DNA from: Metabacillus sp. FJAT-52054
Lineage (GTDB): Bacteria > Bacillota > Bacilli > Bacillales > Bacillaceae
Length of the DNA stretch: 64,000 nt
Assembly (NCBI RefSeq): GCF_037201815.1
Contig: NZ_CP147407.1
Span: 3,046,723-3,110,722, forward strand
Direction of reading: 5' to 3'
A model generated the notes under the pieces. The model saw only the letters and a program-made list of their open reading frames with translations, ran no database searches and was not told where the DNA came from. Made by a program: the position numbers and the translations under genes. Below, one piece after another: positions 16,405 through 24,844 of the stretch (positions are counted from its first letter, which is position 1; each line of letters starts with the position of its first letter).

Positions 16405-17724
16405 TTAAATTTCACGCCGAAGTGCAGACAAAACATCAATATTCGTCGCCTTTACAGCTGGACGCAGGCCGGATAGGATGGCCACTCCAATGCTGATGGC
16501 GGCTGCAATAAGAACGAGTGACACCGGGATATAGGAAATCTGCATATCAAAAGGAGCGGCCTCACCCCCGCCAGCTGTTGACTGCAGGATAAGCGGTACA
16601 ATTTTATTTGCAGCCCAGCTTATTCCATAAGAAATGACAACCCCGATCACAGACCCTGCAACCCCAATCCATGCGCTCTCCATTAAAAACAGCCTTCTAA
16701 TCATGTTTGGCTGCGCACCGATCGCCTTCATAATTCCAATTTGCTGCGTTCGCTCCGTTACGGCCATTGTCATCGTATTGAAGATACCAATGGAGGCGAT
16801 TAGTACAGCTACCGTCCCTACAAAGATCAGCCCAACCTTAAAGGCAGTGAAAAACAAATTCATGCTTTCAAGCTCCTCTGTAATCGAGTAAACGAGATAG
16901 CCCTTGTCCTTAAGTGCTTTTGTCAGTCCATCCACCTGATCAATGGATGACGCATAAGCGTTCACATTGCTATATGTGATTTCCTTCTCATAATCAAAAT
17001 CCGGATTGACGAGCGGAGCCAGCTCTTTCAGCATATTGTCCCCGATCATCACATTTGTGTCTTCCATAAAATCTCTTGCAGGCTTTTTGGATACTCCCGT
17101 AATGACAAACGGATAAGACTTTTCTTTCCCGTTTAAATCGGTATACACAAAAGTTACTTTTTTGTTCAGCAAGTCCTTTTTGTATCCTTCAGGTCTCTTC
17201 ACATTGCCTTCTGGATTTGAGTTGTATGCATCAAGCTGCTTCTGTTCATTTTCAGTGAGAAGCTGTTTTCCAAAATGATAGCCAACCACAATTTCATTCG
17301 GCTTCTCTGGCATTTTCCCCCGGTCCAGGGATAGATTCGCTTTTTTCTCCTGCTTCATATTTGTAACAATCGATGTGAAATTTTGTCCCGTTCTTCCTTC
17401 TAACTGAGCTTTTGCCGGGGCCTCAATCATGTTTCTCGTAACGACCGCTTTCACATTTTCGGTTTCCTCAATATCCTTTATTAAGCTGCTCGTAATGGGC
17501 TTGGCAGATTCTTCTCCATCCTGTTTTCCTTCAACCTTCACTTCCGTAAGGATCTGCTGCTTTTGAATTTCATCTGTCAGCGTTTTTTGAAATCCAAACC
17601 CAACCGAAGCTAATACAATCAGGAAGGAACAGCCCATCGTTGTCGCTAGAATGGTCATGAAAACACGAAGGCGGTTCTTTTTAATATTTTGCCGGACAAA
17701 TCCGATCTGATCCTTAAGCTTCAA
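16405..17724 (-). CDS. ytrF: ABC transporter permease, FtsX type
   Basis: MacB/FtsX-type permease of about 439 aa. It has an N-terminal membrane helix (residues 22-42), a long extracytoplasmic MacB_PCD-like domain, and three C-terminal helices with the NTMTMAVTERTQQIGIMKAIG hinge region broken here for length (begins near residue 310). It pairs with the YtrE ATPase. I chose the TTG at 17724 because the family starts at about this point; a GTG at 17733 is possible. The start overlaps the ytrE end. In B. subtilis the ytr operon answers cell-wall stress by glycopeptide-type antibiotics. Confidence 0.85.
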   Translation of the reverse strand: MKLKDQIGFVRQNIKKNRLRVFMTILATTMGCSFLIVLASVGFGFQKTLTDEIQKQQILTEVKVEGKQDGEESAKPITSSLIKDIEETENVKAVVTRNMIEAPAKAQLEGRTGQNFTSIVTNMKQEKKANLSLDRGKMPEKPNEIVVGYHFGKQLLTENEQKQLDAYNSNPEGNVKRPEGYKKDLLNKKVTFVYTDLNGKEKSYPFVITGVSKKPARDFMEDTNVMIGDNMLKELAPLVNPDFDYEKEITYSNVNAYASSIDQVDGLTKALKDKGYLVYSITEELESMNLFFTAFKVGLIFVGTVAVLIASIGIFNTMTMAVTERTQQIGIMKAIGAQPNMIRRLFLMESAWIGVAGSVIGVVISYGISWAANKIVPLILQSTAGGGEAAPFDMQISYIPVSLVLIAAAISIGVAILSGLRPAVKATNIDVLSALRREI

Positions 17725-18412
17725 CCGGCACACCCCCGTTCACTAAAACGCCATCATGAAGATTGAAGCGCTTATGACTGATTTCCGCTACTTCATCATC
17801 ATGAGTAATGATGAAAAAGGTAATTCCCTTTTCACGGTTCAGCTCTTGTATCAGACCGAGAATCTCTTTTTCTGTTTCTGAATCCAGGCTTCCAGTCGGT
17901 TCATCCGCGAGAATGATCTGAGGATTCAAAATGAGAGCCCTCGCAATACTGACACGCTGCTGCTGACCGCCCGAAAGCTCATTTGGATAATGGTTCGCCT
18001 GCTCTAAAAGACCAACACGGCCAAGCATTTCATTCACTCTGATTTTCCGCTGAGATGCAGAAACTCCTCTAAGTGTTAAAGGAAGAGCAATATTTTCAAA
18101 GGTTGACAGACTCGGTATCAACTGAAAATTCTGAAAGATAAACCCAAAGTTCTCTAGTCGGAACTCCGCCCACTTCTTTTCATTAAATTGAGTTACATCC
18201 TGTCCATTAATAAGAATCTGTCCCGCAACCGGCTTCATAAATCCTGAAATCAAATTCAGCAGCGTCGATTTCCCTGATCCGCTCCGGCCGACAATTGAAG
18301 CAATTTCACCCTTTTCAATATCAAGGGAAATACCGGTCAGCACCGGAATTTCCCTCTCCTTCCCTTTTTTGCCGACAAAGAAGGAATGAGATAGGTCGTT
18401 GATTTGTATCAT
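17714..18412 (-). CDS. ytrE: ABC transporter ATP-binding protein
   Basis: MacB/LolD-type ATPase of 232 aa. It shows Walker A (GRSGSGKST), signature LSGGQQQR, Walker B (IILADEPTGSLD) and an H-loop (IITHDDEV). It should energise the FtsX-type permease encoded immediately downstream, whose start overlaps its end. Its own ATG follows GGAGAGGACTTC. It lies 17 bases after the permease gene at 18430, within the operon starting at ytrA. Confidence 0.9.
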   Translation of the reverse strand: MIQINDLSHSFFVGKKGKEREIPVLTGISLDIEKGEIASIVGRSGSGKSTLLNLISGFMKPVAGQILINGQDVTQFNEKKWAEFRLENFGFIFQNFQLIPSLSTFENIALPLTLRGVSASQRKIRVNEMLGRVGLLEQANHYPNELSGGQQQRVSIARALILNPQIILADEPTGSLDSETEKEILGLIQELNREKGITFFIITHDDEVAEISHKRFNLHDGVLVNGGVPVEA

Positions 18413-18429
18413 GAAGTCCTCTCCCTGCT

Positions 18430-19380
18430 TTATAATTTTGCCTTTTTATATATTAGAAAGTATCCCAGGGTTCCACCTATTCCGGCACCTATTAACAACC
18501 CAATTACATATCCGGTAATAGAATTTGATGAGCCGTAAGAAATCCCCCCAAATCCTAATGTCCCAAGTAATACCACGATAATAAAGACAGGTAAATTTAA
18601 TTGCTTCCAGCTGAAGAAATAACCGTTTCGCTCCATAGGCTGCTTCAAGAAGGAAGCATATCCAATAATCAGATAAACTAAAGTCATAAATAGAGGAGCA
18701 AGCATCTGAGTATATGACAATTCCTTAGCATAAGCAAAGTAAGAAGGAGCTAAGAATATCGCCATTTCTTCAGAAAGATTCACCAGACTTGACGGCGGGT
18801 GCTCCATAAACGGATATAAATTCATAACAACTACCCCTACTACTAAAAGAGGAAGCATTGCCGTGCTAATAGCCACTATACCTTGAGCAAGCGATGTACC
18901 TGTCATACAGCCCGCAGCAAATACTAATGTAAATACCATAATCAGCGAAACGCCGGTCATGCAAAAATAATGAAGAAAACTGCCGTTGATCGCCGTGCCA
19001 TGATATAAACTTAACTGCAGCAAAGTAATTCCATAAGAAAGAAGCAGGGAAACGACAATGACGCATATTCCAGTGAGCCATTTCGTCCAGAAAATTGTGC
19101 TTCGGGAATAAGGAAGAGCCAGAGTGAAATCCATGCTCCCGCGCTGTTTTTCACTGCCTAAAAAACCGACTGCCAGGGAAAATGAGATAATTAAAATAAT
19201 CCCCATAAAAAATTTTGATGAAAAATCAAATTCATATGGACCAGAAATACGATTGGTAATGAACGAAGAGTAATCCTCCCATAAAATAAAGGGCATATTT
19301 CCAATCAAAATAATCATCGACACAGCAATAAGAACAGCTGATTGCCTTAATTCTTTAAGTATGAGCCCCTTTATTACCAT
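18430..19380 (-). CDS. ABC-2 type permease (YtrC/YtrD-like)
   Basis: A 316-residue membrane protein with about seven hydrophobic segments, the first at residues 15-32, and a conserved ABC-2 motif (GSEKQRGSMDFTLALPYSRS). It would partner the YtrB ATPase. B. subtilis has two paralogous permeases, YtrC and YtrD, at this place, whereas this operon has only one, so it may work as a homodimer. Its ATG overlaps the ytrB stop region by seven bases, showing translational coupling. The C-terminal part ends in a Gly-rich helix (LLIGAGIGGTLGY). Confidence 0.75.
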   Translation of the reverse strand: MVIKGLILKELRQSAVLIAVSMIILIGNMPFILWEDYSSFITNRISGPYEFDFSSKFFMGIILIISFSLAVGFLGSEKQRGSMDFTLALPYSRSTIFWTKWLTGICVIVVSLLLSYGITLLQLSLYHGTAINGSFLHYFCMTGVSLIMVFTLVFAAGCMTGTSLAQGIVAISTAMLPLLVVGVVVMNLYPFMEHPPSSLVNLSEEMAIFLAPSYFAYAKELSYTQMLAPLFMTLVYLIIGYASFLKQPMERNGYFFSWKQLNLPVFIIVVLLGTLGFGGISYGSSNSITGYVIGLLIGAGIGGTLGYFLIYKKAKL

Positions 19381-20252
19381 CTCCGTTTACCTCCAAACCT
19401 CGCAATAAATACTTCCTCTAAGCTGACTGGGAGTTCATTCCAGACTCTCGGTTCCAGGGATTGAAGCCACTCTCTTTGCCCGCTGTTTCTTTTCTCCAAT
19501 AAAACTGTATAGAATACCCCTGTATGATCAAGGATGGGAATCCCTTTCTCACGAATTTGAAGATGATGGTCGTTTTCAAAAGCTAACTGAACCTTCAAGT
19601 AATCCCCTTTTACATCTTCCATATCCACTAGGTTCGAGATTGTATTATCCTCTAGAAATGCAATACGGCTGCAAATTCTCTCAATGTCTTCAAGTCTATG
19701 GGAAGTGATCACAATCGCTGTGCTTCGGAGGGCCACCTCATCAATCATTAACTCGAGAACATCGTGGCGGGTTACAGCGTCAATCCCATCCGTTGGTTCA
19801 TCCAGCAAAATAAGATCAGGCCTCATAGCAAAAGCAATGATTAAAGCAAACTGTTTTTTCAAGCCCGTAGACAAATCACGGTACTTTCTCGTTTCAGACA
19901 GACCATACCTGTTCATCAGTTCATTGGCATACGTAACATCAAAATCCGGATACATCGGCTTAAGTATTCTAATCAGCTGTTTATAAGAATAACGCTCGTA
20001 AAATCCATTTTGAATTGGCACATATATAATCTTTCTTTTCACCTCAGGATTTGAAGCAATAGGAAGCTCATTAAACAAAATCTCACCCTGATCTGGTATG
20101 AGCACCTGTTCAATCAGGCGAAGCAGCGTAGTTTTACCCGACCCATTTCTCCCAAGAAGCCCAAATATTTCTCCTGCATGAATTGTAAAAGAAATATTGC
20201 TTAAAATAAGCTCCCCATTCATCTTCTTAGACAGATTCCGAACCTCAAGCAT
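19374..20252 (-). CDS. ytrB: ABC transporter ATP-binding protein
   Basis: The product is 292 aa, the same length as B. subtilis YtrB. It has Walker A (GRNGSGKTT), a short signature (LSTGLKKQ, a variant of LSGGQ), Walker B (LILLDEPTDGID) and an H-loop (ITSHRLED). The C-terminal extension after residue 210 is typical of this subgroup. I chose the ATG at 20252 after GGGGGAAGGAAAG; the frame is open further upstream but overlaps ytrA. It overlaps the ytrA end by 8 bases. Membrane partner: the permease encoded next. Confidence 0.85.
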   Translation of the reverse strand: MLEVRNLSKKMNGELILSNISFTIHAGEIFGLLGRNGSGKTTLLRLIEQVLIPDQGEILFNELPIASNPEVKRKIIYVPIQNGFYERYSYKQLIRILKPMYPDFDVTYANELMNRYGLSETRKYRDLSTGLKKQFALIIAFAMRPDLILLDEPTDGIDAVTRHDVLELMIDEVALRSTAIVITSHRLEDIERICSRIAFLEDNTISNLVDMEDVKGDYLKVQLAFENDHHLQIREKGIPILDHTGVFYTVLLEKRNSGQREWLQSLEPRVWNELPVSLEEVFIARFGGKRRW

Positions 20253-20634
20253 CTTTCCTTCCCCCAACCTCTTTCTTAATCTCATCAATCCACTCATGGA
20301 GCTCATTAATATCTATCCCTGCATAAGCCGCATCTATAATCAATGTCTTCAGCTGCTCCTTAAGCATTTCCATCTTCCCCTCATCCAGTTTTATTTTGAC
20401 ATTCTCCGAAACGAAGGTTCCCCTGCCCCTTAACGTCTCAATAATGCCTTCACGTTCAAGCTCCTTGTATGCTTTTCCCACAGTATTTGGATTCGCAATG
20501 ATAATGGTCGCTAATTCACGAACAGAAGGAAGTTTATCCCCCGGTTTTAGAGCCCCTTTTAAACACAGCTCCTTCATACTCTGAACCACCTGTTCATAAA
20601 TAGGCGTCGAGCTGCGAGGATCAATTTGTATCAT
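20245..20634 (-). CDS. ytrA: GntR-family transcriptional regulator
   Basis: A 129-residue repressor of the YtrA subfamily of GntR. The winged-helix domain is at residues 10-72 (KLPSVRELATIIIANPNTVGKAYKELE), shortened here to its key block PSVRELA and NPNTVGKAYKELE. The short C-terminal part (about 50 residues) is the dimer domain of this subfamily and has no ligand-binding fold. It heads the operon ytrA-ytrB-permease-ytrE-ytrF and probably represses it through the sites at 20676-20705. The ATG follows AGGGAGATC. Confidence 0.9.
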   Translation of the reverse strand: MIQIDPRSSTPIYEQVVQSMKELCLKGALKPGDKLPSVRELATIIIANPNTVGKAYKELEREGIIETLRGRGTFVSENVKIKLDEGKMEMLKEQLKTLIIDAAYAGIDINELHEWIDEIKKEVGGRKDA

Positions 20635-20675
20635 GATCTCCCTACTTTCTTATATTGAATGAACTGTATTAGGTG

Positions 20676-20729
20676 TACTACAATGATTAATACACTTACT
20701 ACAATATACAGTTGTGGAGCATTTGTCAA
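20676..20729 (-). promoter_or_regulatory. ytrA operon promoter with repeated operator
   Basis: On the minus strand, TTGACA (20724-20729), a 17-base spacer and TATTGT (20701-20706) form the promoter. The sequence ATTGTAGTA occurs twice (20697-20705 and 20676-20684), 21 bp apart, covering the -10 and start region. GTGTA and TACAC form a further inverted pair between them. This fits autoregulation by YtrA. Confidence 0.65.
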
Positions 20730-20770
20730 CGGCATTTTTATGGAGGGGAGAGATGAATAATTTTATTTGC

Positions 20771-21400
20771 CTGGCATCGCACTCGTTTTCTGGTTTGCCT
20801 GGCATCGCACTCGTTTTCTGGTTTGCCTGGCATTCTTGCCTGGCATCGCACCTTTTTTCCGGTTTGCCTGGCATTCTTGCCTGGCATCGCACCCTTTTTC
20901 CGGTTTGCCCGGCATTCTTGCCTGGCATCGCACCCTTTTTCCGGTTTGCCTGGCATTCTTGCCTGGCATCGCACCCTTTTTCCGGTTTGCCTGGCATTCT
21001 TGCCTGGCATCGCACCCTGTTTTCCGGTTTGCCTGGCATTCTTGCCTGGCATCGCACCCTTTTTCCGGTTTGCCCGGCATTCTTGCCTGGCATCGCACCC
21101 TTTTTCCGGTTTGCCCGGCATTCTTGCCTGGCATCGCACCCTTTTTCCGGTTTGCCCGGCATTCTTGCCTGGCATCGCACCCTTTTTCTGGTTTGCCTGG
21201 CATTCTTGCCTGGCATCGCACCCTTTTTCCGGTTTGCCTGGCATTCTTGCCTGGCATCGCACCCTTTTTCCGGTTTGCCTGGCATTCTTGCCTGGCATCG
21301 CACCCTTTTTCCGGTTTGCCTGGCATCGAACCCTTTTTCCGGTTTGCCCGGCATTCTTGCCTGGCATCCCCACACGGTTCCACGTTTCCCACGCCTTTTG
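20771..21400. repeat. Minisatellite, 41-bp units
   Basis: About 15 units in tandem. Each full unit is a 28-bp block (CTGGCATCGCACCC, then TTTTTCCGGTTTGC) plus a 13-bp block CTGGCATTCTTGC. Both blocks begin with CTGGCAT, so they are themselves related. Two 28-bp blocks at the left edge (20771 and 20799) and one at 21320 lack the 13-bp block. One unit at 21004 has an extra base. From 21361 the units decay. The plus strand is C/T-rich. The array lies between the ytrA promoter and the terminator of the next gene and has no plausible start signal of its own. Confidence 0.95.
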
Positions 21401-21469
21401 CCCGGCATCCTCACACTGTCCCAAGTCCCTCACGCATTCGGTCCCCCCTTCCCCAATAAACCCCCAAAC

Positions 21470-21498
21470 AAAAAAGCACCCCCAAAAACTCAGGGTGC
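21470..21498 (-). terminator. Terminator of the 57-aa gene
   Basis: GCACCC / GGGTGC stem followed by a T-run on the minus strand, just past the stop at 21517. Confidence 0.7.
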
Positions 21499-21516
21499 CC
21501 TCCATAACTTCTTGCC

Positions 21517-21690
21517 CTATTCACGGTCCAGCTGGATGTCATTTTCACTTTCAACGGTTACGTCCATGTGGCCTTTTTCTTCGAGCTCCCGCTGCATTTC
21601 CATGGCTTCTACTTCGCTTCCGAAGGCGGGTCCGTCGAAGACCCGCTCGCCTGTTTCTTTGTCTGTATACTGAACGATATATGTTTTCAT
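21517..21690 (-). CDS. Small acidic hypothetical, 57 aa
   Basis: A 57-residue soluble protein with a strong start (GGGAGGAGATGCGTT before ATG). It begins MKTYIVQYTDKETGERVF and is rich in Glu and Asp, with a predicted strand-strand-helix-strand order. I do not recognise a family. Its own terminator at 21470-21498 supports a real gene. It is the last of three small genes on this strand (with 21757 and ytzC). Confidence 0.6.
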   Translation of the reverse strand: MKTYIVQYTDKETGERVFDGPAFGSEVEAMEMQRELEEKGHMDVTVESENDIQLDRE

Positions 21691-21756
21691 AACGCATCTC
21701 CTCCCATTATTCTTCTTCCCTTTTTTTATTTAAGGAAAACGAGGGATGACGTTGTT

Positions 21757-21906
21757 TTACTTTTCAGAAGGATGCTGTTTGGATTTGATTGGCTGGCCTT
21801 GCTTTGCGTATTTCTGTTTTGCCTTGGATACTGGATCGAGTTCATTGGAAAATTCGCTTTGGCCGGTTTTTTGTTCTGGGTTGTTCTGATCGGAACGTTT
21901 TTTCAT
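21757..21906 (-). CDS. Small hydrophilic hypothetical, 49 aa
   Basis: A 49-residue protein made almost only of polar and charged residues (Lys, Gln, Ser, Asn, Pro), with no hydrophobic core, and so probably disordered. The site AAGGAGG lies nine bases before the ATG. It resembles in composition the small acid-soluble spore proteins of Bacillus, but I cannot match it to a known Ssp family, so this is only a suggestion. It follows ytzC by 14 bases and is likely co-transcribed with it. Confidence 0.6.
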   Translation of the reverse strand: MKKRSDQNNPEQKTGQSEFSNELDPVSKAKQKYAKQGQPIKSKQHPSEK

Positions 21907-21920
21907 GGGTGTGAACCTCC

Positions 21921-22184
21921 TTAATGTCTTTGAAGAATCATTTCGTTTTGCAGCTGCTGCAATTGAAGCCTCATTCTATACAGCTGTTCTTTTTGCTGAT
22001 CATCACAGCTTAATGTGAGTTTGTTTAGTTCATTTACGGCGTCCTCGAGCTTGGATTGGGCTTCTGTGTATTCCTGGTCATGATAATGCTCCTGCTTTGC
22101 TCCGCTTTCAAATTGCTCTTTTGCATAGTTGTATGTGTCTGTGCACATTTGCATATATTCTTCAACCGATTGCCTTGTGGCCAT
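21921..22184 (-). CDS. ytzC: DUF2524 protein (YtzC)
   Basis: An 87-residue, highly helical protein rich in Gln, Glu and Met with heptad-like spacing in the C-terminal half (QQKEQLYRMRLQLQQLQNE). It is probably a small coiled-coil protein. Length and position next to ytqA agree with B. subtilis YtzC. I picked the ATG at 22184, which has AAGGAG eight bases upstream. It is divergent from ytqA. The function is unknown. Confidence 0.65.
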   Translation of the reverse strand: MATRQSVEEYMQMCTDTYNYAKEQFESGAKQEHYHDQEYTEAQSKLEDAVNELNKLTLSCDDQQKEQLYRMRLQLQQLQNEMILQRH

Positions 22185-22338
22185 TGTATAATCTCCTTCC
22201 ATTATTCAGGTTCGATGCTTCACTTTTATAGGGTTTACGATGGCGGGCGTTTTAACACCGAGAAAATTTGTCATTCAAAAAACGAGCGTGCTAAAATGGC
22301 TTAATGACGATAAAAATTTTTCGGGAGGCTTTTCTGAT

Positions 22339-23304
22339 TTGATTCAGTCCAACCCTTTTCCATATGCGAACGATAAAAAAAGGTATCATACATGGAATTA
22401 TCATTTAAAAGATTTCTTTGGACATAAAGTATTCAAAGTGGCGTTAGACGGGGGATTTGATTGCCCAAACCGCGATGGAACGGTCGCTTACGGAGGCTGT
22501 ACCTTTTGCAGTGCTGCAGGATCCGGAGATTTTGCCGGCAGCCGGGCGGATGATCTTACAACCCAATTCCATGAAGTGAAAGCAAAAATGCATCAGAAGT
22601 GGAAAGATGGAAAGTATATGGCTTACTTTCAGGCATATACGAATACGCATGCTCCTCTTGAGGTTTTAAAAGAGAAGTTTGAAACCGTGCTTGGATTTGA
22701 AGATGTTGTCGGCCTGTCCATTGCGACGAGACCGGATTGTCTTCCGGATGATGTGGTGGAGTATTTGGCTGAGCTGAACAAGCGTACTTATTTATGGGTA
22801 GAGCTCGGACTTCAGACGGTTCATGAACGGACGGCTTTGCTTATTAACCGGGCCCATGATTATCCTTCCTATGTTGAAGGAGTAAACAAATTAAGGAAGC
22901 ATGGAATCCGGGTTTGCACTCATATTATTGACGGACTTCCGCTGGAAGATTGGGAAATGATGATGCATACCGCAAGAGAAGTGGCAAAACTGGATGTGCA
23001 GGGGATTAAAATTCATCTTCTTCATCTATTGAAGGGCACTCCGATGGTGAAGCAGTATGAAAAAGGGATGCTTGAGTTTCTGTCATTCGAGGATTATGTT
23101 CAGCTCGTTTGCGATCAGCTGGAGGTCATTCCTCCTGAAATGATTGTTCACCGAATTACGGGGGATGGTCCGATTGACTTAATGATCGGGCCGATGTGGA
23201 GCGTAAATAAATGGTCGGTTATTAATGCGATTGACGCGGAAATGGAGCGGCGCGGCAGTTTTCAGGGGAAATTTTTTCAGGCAGAGAGGGTGGACATAAC
23301 ATGA
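22339..23304 (+). CDS. ytqA: Radical SAM enzyme, tRNA wobble uridine modification (YtqA/MnmL)
   Basis: Radical SAM protein of 321 aa. The iron-sulfur cluster cysteines are at residues 42, 54 and 57 (DCPNRD and GGCTFC), the wide spacing typical of this family. In B. subtilis, YtqA has been assigned as MnmL, which acts on the cmnm5 side chain of U34 in tRNA to give nm5. I chose TTG at 22339 because GGGAGG precedes it by ten bases and the resulting length equals the family's. The frame is open from 22240, but that extension has no support. It overlaps the next gene by ATGA, and the two act in sequence. Confidence 0.85.
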   Translation: MIQSNPFPYANDKKRYHTWNYHLKDFFGHKVFKVALDGGFDCPNRDGTVAYGGCTFCSAAGSGDFAGSRADDLTTQFHEVKAKMHQKWKDGKYMAYFQAYTNTHAPLEVLKEKFETVLGFEDVVGLSIATRPDCLPDDVVEYLAELNKRTYLWVELGLQTVHERTALLINRAHDYPSYVEGVNKLRKHGIRVCTHIIDGLPLEDWEMMMHTAREVAKLDVQGIKIHLLHLLKGTPMVKQYEKGMLEFLSFEDYVQLVCDQLEVIPPEMIVHRITGDGPIDLMIGPMWSVNKWSVINAIDAEMERRGSFQGKFFQAERVDIT

Positions 23305-23873
23305 AGGTAACCCGGATTCTTCCCTTCTGCAGAAATTTGCTTTCTTCTGCTGTTCAGCCTAGTGACATCGCAGTGGATGCAACCGCGGGGAATGGTCATG
23401 ACACAGCTTTTCTGGCCGGATTAACAGGTGAATCGGGCAGGGTATTCAGCTTCGATATTCAAGAGGATGCCGTCCTGGCAACCGAGAGGCTCCTTAAGGA
23501 GAAAAATCTCAGCAGCCGTGTAACCCTTTTTCATAAAGGCCACGAGTGCGCTGAAGAATCCATTCCTGCTGAATACCACGGAAAGCTTGCCGGAGCGGTT
23601 TTCAACCTCGGCTATCTCCCCGGAGGCAATAAAGAAATTGTGACGTCCCCTGACTCCACCATTGCAGGCATCAGCCAGCTTTTCCGCATGCTTAAGCCTG
23701 AGGGAATCATCGTTCTTGTCATTTACCATGGGCATCCTGAAGGGAAAATAGAAAAAAACGCGGTCCTTGAATTTGCAAAAAACCTTCCACAGGATGAAGC
23801 CCATGTGATTCAGTATCAGTTTATTAATCAAAAGAATAATCCCCCCTTTATTTGTGCAATTGAAAAAAGATAA
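23301..23873 (+). CDS. mnmM: tRNA (mnm5s2U34)-methyltransferase (YtqB/MnmM)
   Basis: Class I SAM-dependent methyltransferase of 190 aa. Motif I is VDATAGNGHDTAFLA at about residues 27-41, and the acidic end of strand 2 is FSFDIQ. The NLGYLPGGN motif near residue 100 is characteristic of this family. In B. subtilis, YtqB is MnmM, which methylates nm5s2U34 to mnm5s2U34, the last step after YtqA. The start codon overlaps the ytqA stop (ATGA), so synthesis is coupled. Confidence 0.88.
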   Translation: MKVTRILPFCRNLLSSAVQPSDIAVDATAGNGHDTAFLAGLTGESGRVFSFDIQEDAVLATERLLKEKNLSSRVTLFHKGHECAEESIPAEYHGKLAGAVFNLGYLPGGNKEIVTSPDSTIAGISQLFRMLKPEGIIVLVIYHGHPEGKIEKNAVLEFAKNLPQDEAHVIQYQFINQKNNPPFICAIEKR

Positions 23874-23879
23874 AAAAGC

Positions 23880-23902
23880 GCCGGCCGATGAGCCGGTTTT
23901 TT
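23880..23902. terminator. Terminator after mnmM
   Basis: CCGGC / GCCGG stem followed by six T residues, right after the mnmM stop codon. Confidence 0.75.
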
Positions 23903-24046
23903 CGTTTGCAGGGAAGAATAAATTCACCCGAAAAATAAAATACTAAATTCGAGATTTCTTCGTTGACTTTCGACAATTTCTGCCTTAATCTTATAAAGTA
24001 TTTTTTAAATAAATTAAACCTATCAACTAACTGGGGGATTACAAAA

Positions 24047-24835
24047 ATGAGAAGATTTTTATCCATTTTTCTTATAGCGGCTGCTTTGCTTGCATTAGCT
24101 GCCTGCGGTTCGAAAAAAGAAGAAAGCGCTGGAAGTCTGTATGATTCCATTAAAGAAAAAGGCGAAGTTACGATTGGAACGGAAGGTACATACGCGCCAT
24201 TTACGTTTCATGACAAACAGGGAAACCTTACAGGATTTGATGTAGAGATTGCAAAAGAGGTTTTTAAACGCCTTGATATTAAACCTAAATTCATCGAAGC
24301 AAAATGGGATGGAATGATTGCAGGTCTTGATTCCAAACGCTATGACATGGTTGCCAATGAAGTAGCGATCCGCCCTGAACGTTTAGAGAAGTACGATATG
24401 TCTGAGCCTTACATCGTTTCAAAAGCGGTTCTTATCGTAAAGGAAGACAATAACGAGATTAAATCCCTAAAAGATTTAAAAGGCAAAAAAGTGGGGCAGT
24501 CACTGGACAGCAACTATCGTAAAATTGCTGAACAAAACGGTGCAACTAATACGGTTGTGGATGGCTTCAATCAATCCATTGATTTGATTGCTGCTGGAAG
24601 AATCGATGCGACAATCAATGACAGTCTTTCATACCTTGATTTGAAAAAACAGCGTCCTGAGCTTCCAATTAAGAAAGTTTATGAAGAAAAAGAAGCGACA
24701 GAAAATGCATTCCTTTTCCGCAAAGACAGCGGAAAGCTAAAAGAAGAAGTCGACAAAGCATTGGCTGAAATGAAAAAAGACGGTACTTACTTGAAAATCT
24801 CCGAAAAATGGTTCGGAACAGATGTCTCGAAATAA
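24047..24835 (+). CDS. tcyA: Amino-acid ABC transporter substrate-binding lipoprotein, probably cystine (TcyA-like)
   Basis: A 262-residue lipoprotein with a signal peptide and lipobox (LALAACGS, Cys21). The SBP_bac_3 fold shows GTEGTYAPFTFHD near residue 45, typical of polar amino-acid binders, and ends with KISEKWFG as in TcyA. I infer L-cystine as ligand from overall likeness to B. subtilis TcyA; other amino acids are possible. The ATG follows GGGGGATTACAAAA. A promoter (TCGACA, 16 bases, TATAAA near 23994) lies upstream. It is first in the operon with a permease and an ATPase. Confidence 0.75.
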   Translation: MRRFLSIFLIAAALLALAACGSKKEESAGSLYDSIKEKGEVTIGTEGTYAPFTFHDKQGNLTGFDVEIAKEVFKRLDIKPKFIEAKWDGMIAGLDSKRYDMVANEVAIRPERLEKYDMSEPYIVSKAVLIVKEDNNEIKSLKDLKGKKVGQSLDSNYRKIAEQNGATNTVVDGFNQSIDLIAAGRIDATINDSLSYLDLKKQRPELPIKKVYEEKEATENAFLFRKDSGKLKEEVDKALAEMKKDGTYLKISEKWFGTDVSK

Positions 24836-24844
24836 AGGATTTGA

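Noticed and set aside
20650..21692. Six long overlapping reading frames in the 41-bp array, with Cys/Arg/Lys-rich or Phe/His/Cys-rich repeat proteins
   Set aside because: They arise because the repeat unit has no stop codon in any frame. There are no fitting ribosome binding sites and they run through the ytrA promoter and neighbouring genes.
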